23,722 nt of DNA, from positions 1-23,722 of the forward strand of contig JAGVAB010000030.1 of the NCBI GenBank assembly GCA_020060485.1, written 5' to 3'. The notes under the pieces were generated by a model, which saw only the letters and a list, made by a program, of their open reading frames with translations, ran no database searches and was not told the DNA's origin. This DNA is from Anaerolineales bacterium. GTDB taxonomy: Bacteria > Chloroflexota > Anaerolineae > Anaerolineales > Anaerolineaceae. Position numbers and translations under genes: made by a program. Shown here piece after piece: positions 15,568-23,722 of the stretch (position 1 is the first letter of the stretch; every line of letters begins with the position of its first letter).

Positions 15568-17088
15568 TTACCGGCAGAGGATGATGGCTTGCGCGTCTCG
15601 ATATTGCACCTCCCATCCGTTTTGTTGCAGCAACCCGACCAGCGGCCGGTCTGCCTGCAGGATAACGGTTTGAACTTCCCATCCCTCAAGCGTGGTCTGC
15701 CAGCCATCTGCGCCCTGTACCATTTGCAGCCATTGGCCAAGAATTTCATCCCCAAACAAGTCGGTCCGCCCATCCACAAATACTGGAATTTCCGGCAGCG
15801 ACCAGATGAGATACCCGCCCCAGTTATACTCATTCAGCAGGTTTCCATTCGGCGGGTGTTCATCCAGCCATGCCACAGCCTCTACTGGATAGACCTGGGC
15901 CAGATACCCCGTCATGGCTGCCGGATGACTGACCGCCACCACCTTTCCAGCTGCCAACAACGCGAATATACCCGCAACCAGCAAATTCGTGGCGCGCTGC
16001 AAGAATGAACGGTTGATCATCTCTTTCGCTTGCCTGGACTGGATGGCCGCCATAAGCTGAGCCGGAAGGTTCACTCTCTCCCTCCAGGCCTGCAAAGCAG
16101 GCCATAAATGCCTCGAAAGAACAGGAAGGGCAGCCAGGGCGAAAGGCCCAAAATGCCGTTTGGAAATAAACGCCATCATACCAAATCCGCAAACTGCAAG
16201 CAGGTCGGTGCCATCCAACTGGCGTCCTGAAAGGCCGATTGAGGCAAGGGTGGCAAAGACCAACCACAACAAGGGTTGCTGTGCCAGTTCATGGAAATCA
16301 GGCGAAGCCCACTCTGCGATCAGATTTTGCAGTACGCCCACATTTACAGTCTGAAATGGGATAAGCCACGTGTTGAATCCATTGGGGTTGAGCAGCACGG
16401 CCAATCCGCTGATCCCCGACCAGCCCAGCAACCCCAGCCATTCTTTCCTGGACAAAACCCTTTCCCCCGAAAAACCCAGTCCATGATTGAGCGCTTCGCC
16501 AGCCAGCATACAGCCCAGCAACAGGAAACCCAATGGGTAACCGCCATGCAGGTTCGACCAGACTGCCATGATCAATGGCAGCAGCCATAAATGATTTATC
16601 TGCCGCCACTTGTACAGATACAGCACATATCCAATGATCGCCATCAATAACAGGGAAATTGTTTGTGGCCGCGGCGACCAGACCGGGGCCGCCACCACAC
16701 CGCCAAAAATGACCAGAAAAGCCTTCAGTATCGCCGGGCCGTCCATCTGCAAAAGCACAAAGAAAAGGCTGCCCACAGCCAGAAAAGCCACCCCAAGACA
16801 GAGCCCGGGAAACCCCAGACAGCTGAATAAACTGGCCATCCCCACTTGCGCCAGCCAGCTATGATTGATCCACCCCTGTCCAGCCCGCGTGAAGGAGAAA
16901 ACATCCTCCATCAAAGGTGCTCTTTGCAGCAAAGTCACCTGCCCGGCACGTAAATGCCACCACATGTCTCCATCCAGCGGTGTACGCGCCGCCATCAAGA
17001 AGATCAATAAAAAAGCGATCACCAGAATAAAACGATCAGAATCGCTGATTGAAAGATGTCTGCGAGCAAAGATGGATCGTCCTGACAC
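15568..17088 (-). CDS. Polytopic GT-C-like membrane protein with C-terminal soluble domain (GTG start)
   Basis: A 506-residue protein with about 11 hydrophobic segments. The first loop reads RTPLDGDMWWHLRAGQ (D39, D41, H45) and then WINHSWLAQV, a pattern seen in a widespread GT-C-like family of unknown substrate. The C-terminal about 100 residues are soluble and carry NEYNWGGYLIWSLPEIPVFVDGRTDLFGDEIL, a phrase recurrent in that family. I chose the GTG at 17088 because AAAAGGAA (17094-17101) lies 5 bases upstream and it begins 16 bases after the upstream stop. The open frame extends to an ATG at 17325, but that part overlaps the upstream gene by 221 bases and lacks membrane character. Middle gene of the run. 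Confidence 0.66.
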   Translation of the reverse strand: MSGRSIFARRHLSISDSDRFILVIAFLLIFLMAARTPLDGDMWWHLRAGQVTLLQRAPLMEDVFSFTRAGQGWINHSWLAQVGMASLFSCLGFPGLCLGVAFLAVGSLFFVLLQMDGPAILKAFLVIFGGVVAAPVWSPRPQTISLLLMAIIGYVLYLYKWRQINHLWLLPLIMAVWSNLHGGYPLGFLLLGCMLAGEALNHGLGFSGERVLSRKEWLGLLGWSGISGLAVLLNPNGFNTWLIPFQTVNVGVLQNLIAEWASPDFHELAQQPLLWLVFATLASIGLSGRQLDGTDLLAVCGFGMMAFISKRHFGPFALAALPVLSRHLWPALQAWRERVNLPAQLMAAIQSRQAKEMINRSFLQRATNLLVAGIFALLAAGKVVAVSHPAAMTGYLAQVYPVEAVAWLDEHPPNGNLLNEYNWGGYLIWSLPEIPVFVDGRTDLFGDEILGQWLQMVQGADGWQTTLEGWEVQTVILQADRPLVGLLQQNGWEVQYRDAQAIILCR

Positions 17089-17093
17089 AATGA

Positions 17094-17101
17094 TTCCTTT
17101 T
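17094..17101 (-). promoter_or_regulatory. Shine-Dalgarno deciding the GTG start at 17088
   Basis: Minus-strand AAAAGGAA, 5 bases before the GTG and just after the upstream stop at 17105. Confidence 0.6.
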
Positions 17102-17104
17102 CGA

Positions 17105-18748
17105 TCAGGGCTGGCTGTAACCCAGCCCCATGTCTTGCGGGCGAATTGGCTGCGATAATCCGTAAAAGATTTGATAATCACCGATTTTCTTTTCCTGGAA
17201 ACTGACTCCCGCCGTCTGGAATGCTGATCGCAGCTTTTGATCCAGTTCTGGATGATTCGTGGTGATGTATGCCACCTTTTCGCTTTGCACAACCAATTCT
17301 GTATATTGCCGGTAGCGGTCATCACGCGCAGTGTAGCGCATATCCTGATGATAAGGCAGATGCGGCACGAAGATCACCTCTTCCTGCGAAAGGAAAGCTG
17401 TCGGATACGCTACCCAATAATTGGTGTATCCTCTCGTTTCGCCCTCGGATACGAGGAATTCGATCAGCTCCTGATTGTATCGGTGATCCACCACTGCCAC
17501 CTGATCAAACTGGGTGGTAATGCCAGGCGGGTACCGCAATGCGCTTTGCAGAGTGCCCCAAAGATGAAACACCATCACGAACAATACACATATCACTTGC
17601 CAGGCAGGTTTCTTAAACTCCCGTTCAATGCCATATCCGGCAGCCAAAGCCAGCAAGATCGCCAACGGCAGAAAATATCTGCCCGACGGGTCAACACCGA
17701 AAGGTGTGAAAATAAACCCCGCTGTCAAACTGATTCCCACACCCGTCAACAACCATTTTTTCCAGCGGTCTTCGCCATCCGCCTTCCAATCCCGGAACCA
17801 GATATATAGCACTCCGCACCAAAACAGCAGAATGAACGGCATCATCGGCAACCCCAGCCAGCGCACCGTCCAGGGTGGACGAAAACCAAGCAAAACTGTG
17901 CCGCCCAAAAGCACAAAACTCAAGAAGTGTTCCCAAACCTGCACCAACCAGGGTGTCTTTTCCACGGCAACCGCGGTGCCAAACAATTCCAGCACCAACC
18001 GCTGCGGCCCGGTTTGCAGCGCATAAACCAACCACGGTAAAGCTCCCGCGGCCGCCCCCACCAGAGCCACTATTATCACAATGATCTTTTGACTTAACAG
18101 GAATTTGTGTCGAAAATGCCAAAATACTGCCCACAGTAAGATCAGCGCCGCCGGGGCCGCATACACCAGGCTCAATCCATTAGCCCATAAGCCGCATCCT
18201 GCCAACACACCCCACAACAGCGCAAGACAAAAGACTTTTCCGTCAACCGTATTGGCCGGCATTTGCTCTGCCTTTTGAATCAGGAACAAACAGACTATCA
18301 GGGTAAGATTACCCAAAAGCAGCGCTTCGTTATACCCCCCCAGACTGGCCGTGGTATACAGGGTAACGTTCACCGCAGGCACGGCCAGAAAGCAGGCCGC
18401 CAGCCAGCCAGGTTTCCACGAGCCAAAACTGATTTTTCCCACCCAGGCTGTCGTGCCCAGAACCCCTGCATACAACAGGGTTTGAACCAGGCGAATTACC
18501 CACACCTTTTGACCGAATACCGCAAACCCGGCCGCCACCAGAAAAGCATCCAGGCTGCCCATATACACCTGTCCATAAAAGAAGATCGGGCGCTCCCCTT
18601 GCAAAATATGGCGCGCCATCAATGCTACGATGGCCTCATCGGAATTAAAGGGGATCACATCCGCCAACAGCAAGCCAATTTTCAGGCTTGCTGATACAAT
18701 TATGAGCAGAGCAATGATCAAAACTGTCTTTCGATTGGATAAATTCAT
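17105..18748 (-). CDS. Polytopic GT-C-like membrane glycosyltransferase-like protein
   Basis: A 547-residue protein with about 11-12 hydrophobic segments. Loop one has IPFNSDEAIVALMARHIL (D37, E38), then GERPIFFYGQVYMGSLDAF, a typical GT-C N-terminal signature. The last 130 residues are soluble, with DHRYNQELIEFL and GYTNYWVAYPTAFLS. I chose the ATG at 18748 because the expected transcription start lies near 18771. An in-frame ATG at 18763 is a minor alternative. The ATG at 18790 lies upstream of the -10 box. GGTGG at about 18756-18760 is a modest ribosome site. It leads the second minus-strand run, with the next gene 16 bases downstream. The substrate cannot be told. Confidence 0.66.
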   Translation of the reverse strand: MNLSNRKTVLIIALLIIVSASLKIGLLLADVIPFNSDEAIVALMARHILQGERPIFFYGQVYMGSLDAFLVAAGFAVFGQKVWVIRLVQTLLYAGVLGTTAWVGKISFGSWKPGWLAACFLAVPAVNVTLYTTASLGGYNEALLLGNLTLIVCLFLIQKAEQMPANTVDGKVFCLALLWGVLAGCGLWANGLSLVYAAPAALILLWAVFWHFRHKFLLSQKIIVIIVALVGAAAGALPWLVYALQTGPQRLVLELFGTAVAVEKTPWLVQVWEHFLSFVLLGGTVLLGFRPPWTVRWLGLPMMPFILLFWCGVLYIWFRDWKADGEDRWKKWLLTGVGISLTAGFIFTPFGVDPSGRYFLPLAILLALAAGYGIEREFKKPAWQVICVLFVMVFHLWGTLQSALRYPPGITTQFDQVAVVDHRYNQELIEFLVSEGETRGYTNYWVAYPTAFLSQEEVIFVPHLPYHQDMRYTARDDRYRQYTELVVQSEKVAYITTNHPELDQKLRSAFQTAGVSFQEKKIGDYQIFYGLSQPIRPQDMGLGYSQP

Positions 18749-18777
18749 GCCAATTTCCACCATTCGCTTTTGGGGAT

Positions 18778-18806
18778 ATTGTATCCACAAAGAACGGCTT
18801 TTACAA
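18778..18806 (-). promoter_or_regulatory. Promoter of the second glycosyltransferase run
   Basis: On the minus strand, TTGTAA (18806-18801) and TACAAT (18783-18778) are separated by exactly 17 bases, matching 4/6 and 5/6 of the consensus. Transcription would start near 18771, giving a leader of about 23 bases before the ATG at 18748. Confidence 0.5.
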
Positions 18807-18835
18807 CCAAAGTACGAGTTTTACCTGGATCATCC

Positions 18836-20146
18836 ATGAAGATCAAATGCCAACTTGGCGGAAACAACCTGAACACTTGGGCGCTGATACTGGTGCTCTT
18901 GCTCTTTTCGGCCATTTATTGGGCAGGCCTTCAAGCTGTTCCTTTTCACCCTGATGAAAGCACGTATATCTTCATGTCAACCGATCTGGATGTGCTCTTC
19001 ACAAATCCCCGCTCTCTTTTCTGGCAGCCGGATCAACCAGCAGATCCTCGCATGCAGTACCGCTTGCTTGATCCCCCAACGTCACGCTATCTGGTCGGGA
19101 TTGGCCGTTCCCTGGCCGGCCTTTCTGCACTGCCAGCAGACTGGGATTGGTCAAAAAACTGGCAACAAAATCAGTCTGCTGGCGCCCTTCCCGCAAACAA
19201 ACTATTGACAGTCAGCCGGGCTGCCGTGGCGATCTTCTTTCCCCTATCCCTTTTATTCCTTTATCTGTCAGCTACCGAGATTTCCGGCAGACTCGCCGCC
19301 TGGCTTGCCATGCTCCTCCTGGCCGGAAACACCCTTATGTTGCTGCATACCCGCCGCGCCATGTCCGAAAGCTTATTGCTTTTTGCCGTGATCCTAACCC
19401 TCTATTTTCTCGTCCACTTCCAGCATAAACCCTGGCTTTCGGCTTTCCCGGTTGCACTGGCCCTGAATGCCAAACTCTCCGCCGCTCCCCTGGCTGCTGC
19501 AGGCGCTCTATGCATCTTGATCATCGCTGTCCACCAAAAATGGTCTTTCAAAAAATTCTTTGCCCAAGTTCTTTTATATGCAGCTATCATCATTGCGATC
19601 ACCCTGCTGCTCAATCCATTCTTATGGTCTCATCCTGTCGCTGCAGGTTTGGCCTCCTGGCAGGCCCGCCTGGAATTGACCAGCCGCCAGGTGTCCACCG
19701 TGGCTTCTGTCAGCCCGCAGCAAATACTGGACTCATTCCCTAAACGCCTGGGAAACTTGATCGCCCACCTTTTCTTCACCCCGCCCGCCATCGCAGATGT
19801 CGCCAATTACCTTGAGCAAACCGCCGATGCCGCGAAGCACTATCTTGCCAACCCGCTGCATGCCCTGGCGCGTGACCCGTTCATGGCCAGCCTTTTACTC
19901 ATCATCAGCCTGTCCGGTTTCATTTTTTCCTTGCTCGACCTGCTCCGCTCCAAATCCGTTCAGCTATTGATCTTATTCATCGCCGGGTTTGCTCAAATTG
20001 CGGCCATCCTGTTGCTGGTGCCCCTGCCTTTCCAGCGCTATGTGCTGCCTGTTCTGCCTTTTACCTGTTTTTGGACAGCCTATGGCCTGTCCAAAAACAT
20101 CCAGGTATTCCTCGCCGCATTAAAAGAAAAAGGCTTCAAACCTTGA
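18836..20146 (+). CDS. PMT/GT39-like polytopic glycosyltransferase-like protein
   Basis: A 436-residue protein with about 9-10 hydrophobic segments. The first segment is followed by AVPFHPDESTYIFMSTDLD (D40, E41), the DE motif of PMT/GT39 enzymes, and LLDPPTSRYLVGIGR, which resembles the D-x-x-PP-x-x-K/R phrase of that family. HTRRAMSESLLLF in mid-sequence also fits. It transfers sugars from a polyprenyl-phosphate donor on the outer membrane face; the acceptor is unknown. It lacks the long soluble tail of the neighbouring paralogues. I chose the ATG at 18836. The open frame to 18770 crosses the divergent promoter region. No good Shine-Dalgarno is seen. The gene is divergent from the 18748 run and its end holds part of a terminator used on the other strand. 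Confidence 0.7.
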   Translation: MKIKCQLGGNNLNTWALILVLLLFSAIYWAGLQAVPFHPDESTYIFMSTDLDVLFTNPRSLFWQPDQPADPRMQYRLLDPPTSRYLVGIGRSLAGLSALPADWDWSKNWQQNQSAGALPANKLLTVSRAAVAIFFPLSLLFLYLSATEISGRLAAWLAMLLLAGNTLMLLHTRRAMSESLLLFAVILTLYFLVHFQHKPWLSAFPVALALNAKLSAAPLAAAGALCILIIAVHQKWSFKKFFAQVLLYAAIIIAITLLLNPFLWSHPVAAGLASWQARLELTSRQVSTVASVSPQQILDSFPKRLGNLIAHLFFTPPAIADVANYLEQTADAAKHYLANPLHALARDPFMASLLLIISLSGFIFSLLDLLRSKSVQLLILFIAGFAQIAAILLLVPLPFQRYVLPVLPFTCFWTAYGLSKNIQVFLAALKEKGFKP

Positions 20147-20165
20147 TCCTGGTCTGAAGGCCTTT
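20120..20165 (-). terminator. Intrinsic terminator for the GNAT-like gene, lying in the 3' end of the convergent gene
   Basis: AAAGGCTTCA (20129-20138) pairs with TGAAGGCCTTT (20155-20165), 10 pairs with one bulged C and a 16-base loop. On the minus strand it is followed by TTTTTCTTTT, a good U-tract, 25 bases after the stop at 20191. The U-tract is encoded within the last lysine-rich codons of the convergent gene. On the plus strand the tail is only TGTTGACCTTTTC, so termination there would be weaker. Confidence 0.65.
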
Positions 20166-20190
20166 GTTGACCTTTTCTCAAAATAAATTC

Positions 20191-21318
20191 TCAAATCGTT
20201 TTTCGGTACACCCGGTAGGTTTTGAACGGTTCAGCACCCAATGCTGCCATATCCCGGCGCATTTGTACCGCGGTATCTGCAATCTGGATCATTTCCGCAT
20301 GATCAAAGCCATATTCCTTGATCGTTTTTTCGATCTCCGAATACAAGAGAGCATTTCCACCACCACCATAATATTTTGGCAGCACACCCGCCCCATTCAA
20401 AGCCACTGATTTGGCGTGTTTCAATCCAATCATCAGGTCCACGATCGCCCATGGAGTCAATCTGCCCTTTGCCCTTTGCAGCTGCGGCGTAACATCCGGG
20501 AATGCCACAATAAAACCAATGATCTCGTCACGATGCATGATCAACTTGATCAACTTTGCATCAATCACCGTGATCAATGTATCCAGCAGAAATTTGATTT
20601 CTTTGTCACTCAACGGATAATATTCCCAGTTATTGACAAATGTGTGATTATAAAGCTGTCCAAGCGGCTTTAGATACTTCCTGAATTCCCGTTTGCTCGA
20701 AAAATTTTTAATCTGCAAATATCCACGTTCCCGTACACGCCGGGCAACCTCGACTGCTTTATCAGACAGGGCCATCTTATTCTTGTCCAGATGAAACGAA
20801 ATAAAATCCACTTCCTTCTCAAACCCGGCCTTTTCCAACAGAGACGGATAATACGCATAGTTATAGGGCACCATGGTCATCATCTGCGTGTGTTCATAAC
20901 CATCAAGCAAAATGCCATAACCATCAAAGGAACAGAAGCCCTTTGGTCCCACCAGGCTATCCAGGCCGCGTTTGCGTGCCCAGTCTAGAGCCGCTTCAAA
21001 TAACTTGTCTGCCACTTCCTGGTCGTCCACACAGTCAAACAAGGTAAATTGTGCCTGATTTTTGTTATGGTAGGCATTGAATGGCTTGTGCTCAAAAACT
21101 GCCATCTGCCCCACAGTTTCACCATTCCGGCTGGCTACCAGAAAATCTGCGTCTGAACGCTCGTATAAAGGATGCTTTTCCCGATTCAGCATGATACGTA
21201 CATCAGCGCGAAACGGCGGCACCCATTGCGGGCAATCAGCATATAATGAATAAGGGAACTCTACAAACTGGTTGACCTCTTTTCTCGAAGCTGTGTCAAT
21301 GATTTTTACCTCGATCAT
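20191..21318 (-). CDS. Probable tandem GNAT-fold acyltransferase-like protein
   Basis: A 375-residue soluble protein. The N-terminal half has the GNAT-like succession WVPPF, DADFLVASRNGETVGQMAVF, then LFEAALDWARKRGLDSLVGP. The C-terminal half has ITVIDAKLIKLIMHRDEIIGFIVAF and a helix-rich end with LLYSEIEKTIKEYGFDHAEM. Two such units suggest a tandem GNAT protein. The call rests on overall pattern, and no substrate or acetyl-CoA pocket residue is certain. I chose the ATG at 21318 because GGAAGGAG (21326-21333) lies 7 bases upstream. An upstream ATG at 21399 lacks a site. It is monocistronic: the genes on both sides are on the other strand and a terminator follows it. Confidence 0.5.
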   Translation of the reverse strand: MIEVKIIDTASRKEVNQFVEFPYSLYADCPQWVPPFRADVRIMLNREKHPLYERSDADFLVASRNGETVGQMAVFEHKPFNAYHNKNQAQFTLFDCVDDQEVADKLFEAALDWARKRGLDSLVGPKGFCSFDGYGILLDGYEHTQMMTMVPYNYAYYPSLLEKAGFEKEVDFISFHLDKNKMALSDKAVEVARRVRERGYLQIKNFSSKREFRKYLKPLGQLYNHTFVNNWEYYPLSDKEIKFLLDTLITVIDAKLIKLIMHRDEIIGFIVAFPDVTPQLQRAKGRLTPWAIVDLMIGLKHAKSVALNGAGVLPKYYGGGGNALLYSEIEKTIKEYGFDHAEMIQIADTAVQMRRDMAALGAEPFKTYRVYRKTI

Positions 21319-21353
21319 TGCAATTCTCCTTCCGCTATGATAATGGAATAAAA

Positions 21354-21368
21354 ACTCATTTGAGTATA
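21354..21368 (-). promoter_or_regulatory. Possible -10 box with overlapping dyad upstream of the GNAT-like gene
   Basis: On the minus strand, TATACT (21368-21363) lies about 45 bases upstream of the ATG at 21318. The near-perfect dyad ACTCA-TT-TGAGT (21354-21365) overlaps it and the expected start site. No good -35 is seen, so this is a weak call. Confidence 0.35.
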
Positions 21369-21475
21369 CACGATTTGCCCTCCCTCGGATGCCACTCATT
21401 CCGGAAAGATTGGGCTGTGTTACAATTTATCATAATACAGATAATAATTATCAACTATACCTGATGAGGTCTTTA

Positions 21476-23524
21476 ATGGCAAATCAATTGATCCATGAGA
21501 CATCACCTTACCTGCGCCAACATGCCGCTAACCCGGTTGATTGGCAGCCATGGAGTAATGCCGCCCTGCAGCAGGCACTGCAGGAAAACAAGCCCGTCTT
21601 TCTGAGTATCGGCTATGCAGCCTGTCACTGGTGTCATGTAATGGCCCACGAATCTTTTGAAGACCAGCAGATCGCCGATATCCTTAATCATCACTTTATT
21701 CCAATTAAGGTTGATCGTGAAGAACGCCCGGATTTGGATTCGATCTATATGACAGCCGTGGTTGCCATGACCGGGCATGGCGGATGGCCCATGAGCGTCT
21801 TTCTCACTCCAAGCGGCCATCCTTTTTATGGCGGCACCTATTTCCCCCCCACACCGCGTCATGGTCTGCCCTCATTTCGTGAAGTACTGATCAGTATTGC
21901 CGAGGCCTGGCGGCAGAATACCGTCAAGCTTGAACGATCAGCCACCCATCTCACCGAGTACCTTCAGCAGAATCAGGTATGGCAGATTGCCCCAGCCAGA
22001 ATGATCGATCCGGCCGGCTTGATGGTCGCTGCTGATCAACTGATTGCATCCGCTGACCAGCAGCATGGTGGTTGGGGCACAGCTCCCAAATTCCCCTCGC
22101 CTTTGCTTCTGGACTTTCTTTTACTACAACATTTGCACGGCCATCCAGCCGCCCTCGAATTAGTCACCACAAACCTGAATCAAATGCAAATGGGTGGCAT
22201 TTTTGATGTGGTTGGCGGTGGATTCCATCGCTATGCAACCGATCATGCCTGGCTGGTGCCTCATTTCGAAAAAATGCTGTATGACAACGCCCAGCTTGCG
22301 TTGACTTATCTACACGCTTACCTGATCACTGGGAACTCCTCGTTTCGTCAAACTTGCGAATCGACGCTTGACTTCCTGATCCGTGAGATGCGCCACCCCC
22401 AAGGTGGTTTTTTCAGCAGCCTGGACGCCGATTCTGAAGGGCAGGAAGGCAAAGTCTACCTTTGGTCACCGGAAGAGATTCGCTCTGCACTTTCAGCGCA
22501 CAATGGACTCGAAGACCTCGTCTTGTTTGCCTACTCAGTGTCGCCATCCGGCAACTTTGAAAGCAGGACCATCTTGCGCCGAGACAAGGATGCAGAAGAA
22601 ATCGGCCGACATTTCTCAATCACACCCGAAAAAGCACAGCACGATCTTGCCCTGGCACACAACCTTTTATTGACCACCCGGCAGAGTCGCGTCCAGCCCG
22701 CCGCGGATGACAAGATCCTGACTTTCTGGAATGCGCTTACCCTGCACGCTTTTGCCGAGGCTGCCCGCTATCTGCACCGGCCGGATTACCTGGAAATTGC
22801 CCGTGAGAATGCATCCTTTCTTTTGGCAAACCTGCATCCTGCCGACCGTTTGCTTCGCTCCTGGCGGGAATGCCAGGCTCGCCAATCCGCCTTCCTCGAA
22901 GATTACGCGGCGCTGATCCTGGCATTGTTGGCTCTTTACCAATCATCCCCCGAATTAAATTGGTATTCTGCTGCCTTGAATCTACTGGAAGAAATGATCG
23001 CTGCTTTTCAAGCAACCGATGGCAGCTTTTATTCCTCTCGACACGATCAGAATGACCTCATCCTTCGCTCAAGAGAAATCCAGGACAATGTAACTCCCTC
23101 GGGAAATGCCCTGGCTGCCAGAGCGCTCATGCAGATGTCTTTCTTCTCCGGTCGAGACGACTGGCGGGAAAGCGCAGAGACCTTGCTTGCCTCCATTCAA
23201 AACGATGCCGTCCGCTATCCCTCCGCTTATGCCTTCTGGCTGCAATCCCTTGCCCTTGCATCTCGTCCTACAGATCAGGTGGCGTTATTGCTTCCATCCT
23301 TAAGCCAACCTCCAGATTGGGTGACCGAACAGCTTTGGTCAGTATATCGTCCGAACCTGGTTTTTGCCCAGTCCACTTTTCCACCGCCGTCCATTGCACC
23401 CTGGCTGTTGCAGCATCGTCCTCTTGAACAAAACCTCCCAACCATCTATTTTTGCCGCGGGAAAACTTGCCTCCCCGCAATTACCAATTCCCAGGATTTC
23501 CAGCGCACCCTTTCTGAAGGATAG
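21476..23524 (+). CDS. DUF255/YyaL (SSP411) thioredoxin-domain protein
   Basis: A 682-residue protein. The N-terminus, [26 protein letters not shown], is the family's highly conserved opening. Residues 45-60 are a thioredoxin-like redox site, AACHWCHVM with C50-xx-C53, followed by [11 protein letters not shown] and [11 protein letters not shown]. From about residue 190 the sequence changes to an (alpha/alpha) barrel-like region with [33 protein letters not shown] and EDYAALI. The C-terminus has [10 protein letters not shown]. The function of the family is unproven; eukaryotic SSP411 is a relative. I chose the ATG at 21476 because it gives the canonical N-terminus and has GAGG (21466-21469) 6 bases upstream. 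The frame is open from 21389. Length is normal. Confidence 0.92.
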   Translation: MANQLIHETSPYLRQHAANPVDWQPWSNAALQQALQENKPVFLSIGYAACHWCHVMAHESFEDQQIADILNHHFIPIKVDREERPDLDSIYMTAVVAMTGHGGWPMSVFLTPSGHPFYGGTYFPPTPRHGLPSFREVLISIAEAWRQNTVKLERSATHLTEYLQQNQVWQIAPARMIDPAGLMVAADQLIASADQQHGGWGTAPKFPSPLLLDFLLLQHLHGHPAALELVTTNLNQMQMGGIFDVVGGGFHRYATDHAWLVPHFEKMLYDNAQLALTYLHAYLITGNSSFRQTCESTLDFLIREMRHPQGGFFSSLDADSEGQEGKVYLWSPEEIRSALSAHNGLEDLVLFAYSVSPSGNFESRTILRRDKDAEEIGRHFSITPEKAQHDLALAHNLLLTTRQSRVQPAADDKILTFWNALTLHAFAEAARYLHRPDYLEIARENASFLLANLHPADRLLRSWRECQARQSAFLEDYAALILALLALYQSSPELNWYSAALNLLEEMIAAFQATDGSFYSSRHDQNDLILRSREIQDNVTPSGNALAARALMQMSFFSGRDDWRESAETLLASIQNDAVRYPSAYAFWLQSLALASRPTDQVALLLPSLSQPPDWVTEQLWSVYRPNLVFAQSTFPPPSIAPWLLQHRPLEQNLPTIYFCRGKTCLPAITNSQDFQRTLSEG

Positions 23525-23567
23525 AATCGGTAGCAAATCCCTCCTGTAGGGTTTTCTTATCGATTCT
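23523..23567 (+). terminator. Long imperfect hairpin just after the DUF255 gene, possible terminator
   Basis: AGAATCG (23523-23529) pairs with CGATTCT (23561-23567), and pairing continues inward to CCCT/AGGG around a five-base CCTGT loop. In total 16 Watson-Crick and 2 G-U pairs are possible over 20 positions. The smaller inner hairpin is followed by TTTTCTT. No T-run follows the outer arm, so termination or 3'-end protection are both possible. Confidence 0.4.
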
Positions 23568-23650
23568 TGACTTGACATGCTGCATCGGGGGGATTTTTTC
23601 AGAGCGCCATCACGCTTCCTGGCCATGGCATTCTCAAGAAAGCTTGACAT
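23525..23650. other. Intergenic stretch with no gene seen
   Basis: Between the DUF255 stop and a possible minus-strand gene end I see the hairpin described separately, a GGGGGG-A-TTTTTT run near 23586-23598, and no convincing coding frame or RNA gene. Confidence 0.4.
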
Positions 23651-23722
23651 TTACGATTTTTCAAAACGGTCAAGGTCATCCAGACCAAAGTAGATGCAAA
23701 ATACAGATGATAATGGGCTGCC
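23651..23722 (-). CDS. Possible C-terminus of a minus-strand gene (partial, right edge)
   Basis: The minus-strand frame is open from the window edge to TAA at 23651-23653 (23 residues). It ends YFGLDDLDRFEKS, acidic and helix-like, which looks protein-like. The piece is too short to assign. It could be chance. Confidence 0.2.
   Translation of the reverse strand, partial: GSPLSSVFCIYFGLDDLDRFEKS

Noticed and set aside
1..23722. CRISPR array, tRNA, rRNA, IS element or phage genes
   Set aside because: I saw no regularly spaced repeats, cloverleaf-like sequences, transposase motifs or terminal inverted repeats. I cannot run a search, so a small tRNA-like element could be missed.

Overview
The window looks like ordinary chromosome from an anaerobic bacterium, most likely a Chloroflexota member of the Anaerolineae type. 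This is inferred from gene content: a PPi-type phosphofructokinase, a DegS-like cytosolic histidine kinase, a stand-alone BchI-like ATPase, many polytopic GT-C glycosyltransferases, and an RsmD with an altered motif. It is inference, not a database result. Base composition looks moderate and uniform. I see no tRNA, rRNA, CRISPR array, insertion sequence or phage gene. Coding density is very high and no gap exceeds 300 bases.

Layout. Bases 1-3700 (+): the end of a TolB/WD40-like protein, a UDP-glucuronate decarboxylase-like enzyme directly abutting a GtrA membrane protein, then a BchI-like AAA+ ATPase overlapping rsmD by ATGA. Bases 3657-7559 (-): a Nudix hydrolase, which overlaps the tail of rsmD, and a separate run of sensor kinase, PPi-phosphofructokinase and class II fructose-bisphosphate aldolase. 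A good extended -10 promoter precedes the run and a clear intrinsic terminator follows it. Bases 7720-13547 (-): four polytopic glycosyltransferase-like proteins in one tightly overlapping run. Bases 13639-14421 (+): a nitrilase-superfamily amidase, transcribed divergently from that run through a palindromic -10 element. Bases 14418-18748 (-): three more GT-C-like proteins in a second run. Bases 18836-20146 (+): an eighth GT-C-like protein, divergent from the second run. Bases 20191-21318 (-): a probable tandem GNAT protein. Bases 21476-23524 (+): a DUF255/YyaL thioredoxin-domain protein. The last 198 bases hold a long hairpin and possibly the last 23 codons of a minus-strand gene.

How the genes fit together. 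The eight GT-C-like membrane proteins each carry an acidic motif in the first external loop, and several have a soluble C-terminal tail. With the UDP-xylose-type synthase and the GtrA flippase-like protein they suggest cell-surface glycoconjugate assembly from polyprenyl-phosphate sugars. Their acceptors and sugars cannot be read from the sequence. The kinase-PFK-aldolase run links a soluble sensor kinase, with no response regulator nearby, to two consecutive glycolytic steps. No recognisable new defence or mobile system is present. The most notable points are the GT-C archipelago, the kinase/glycolysis run, probable leaderless promoters sharing a motif, and several non-ATG starts that automatic annotation would misplace.
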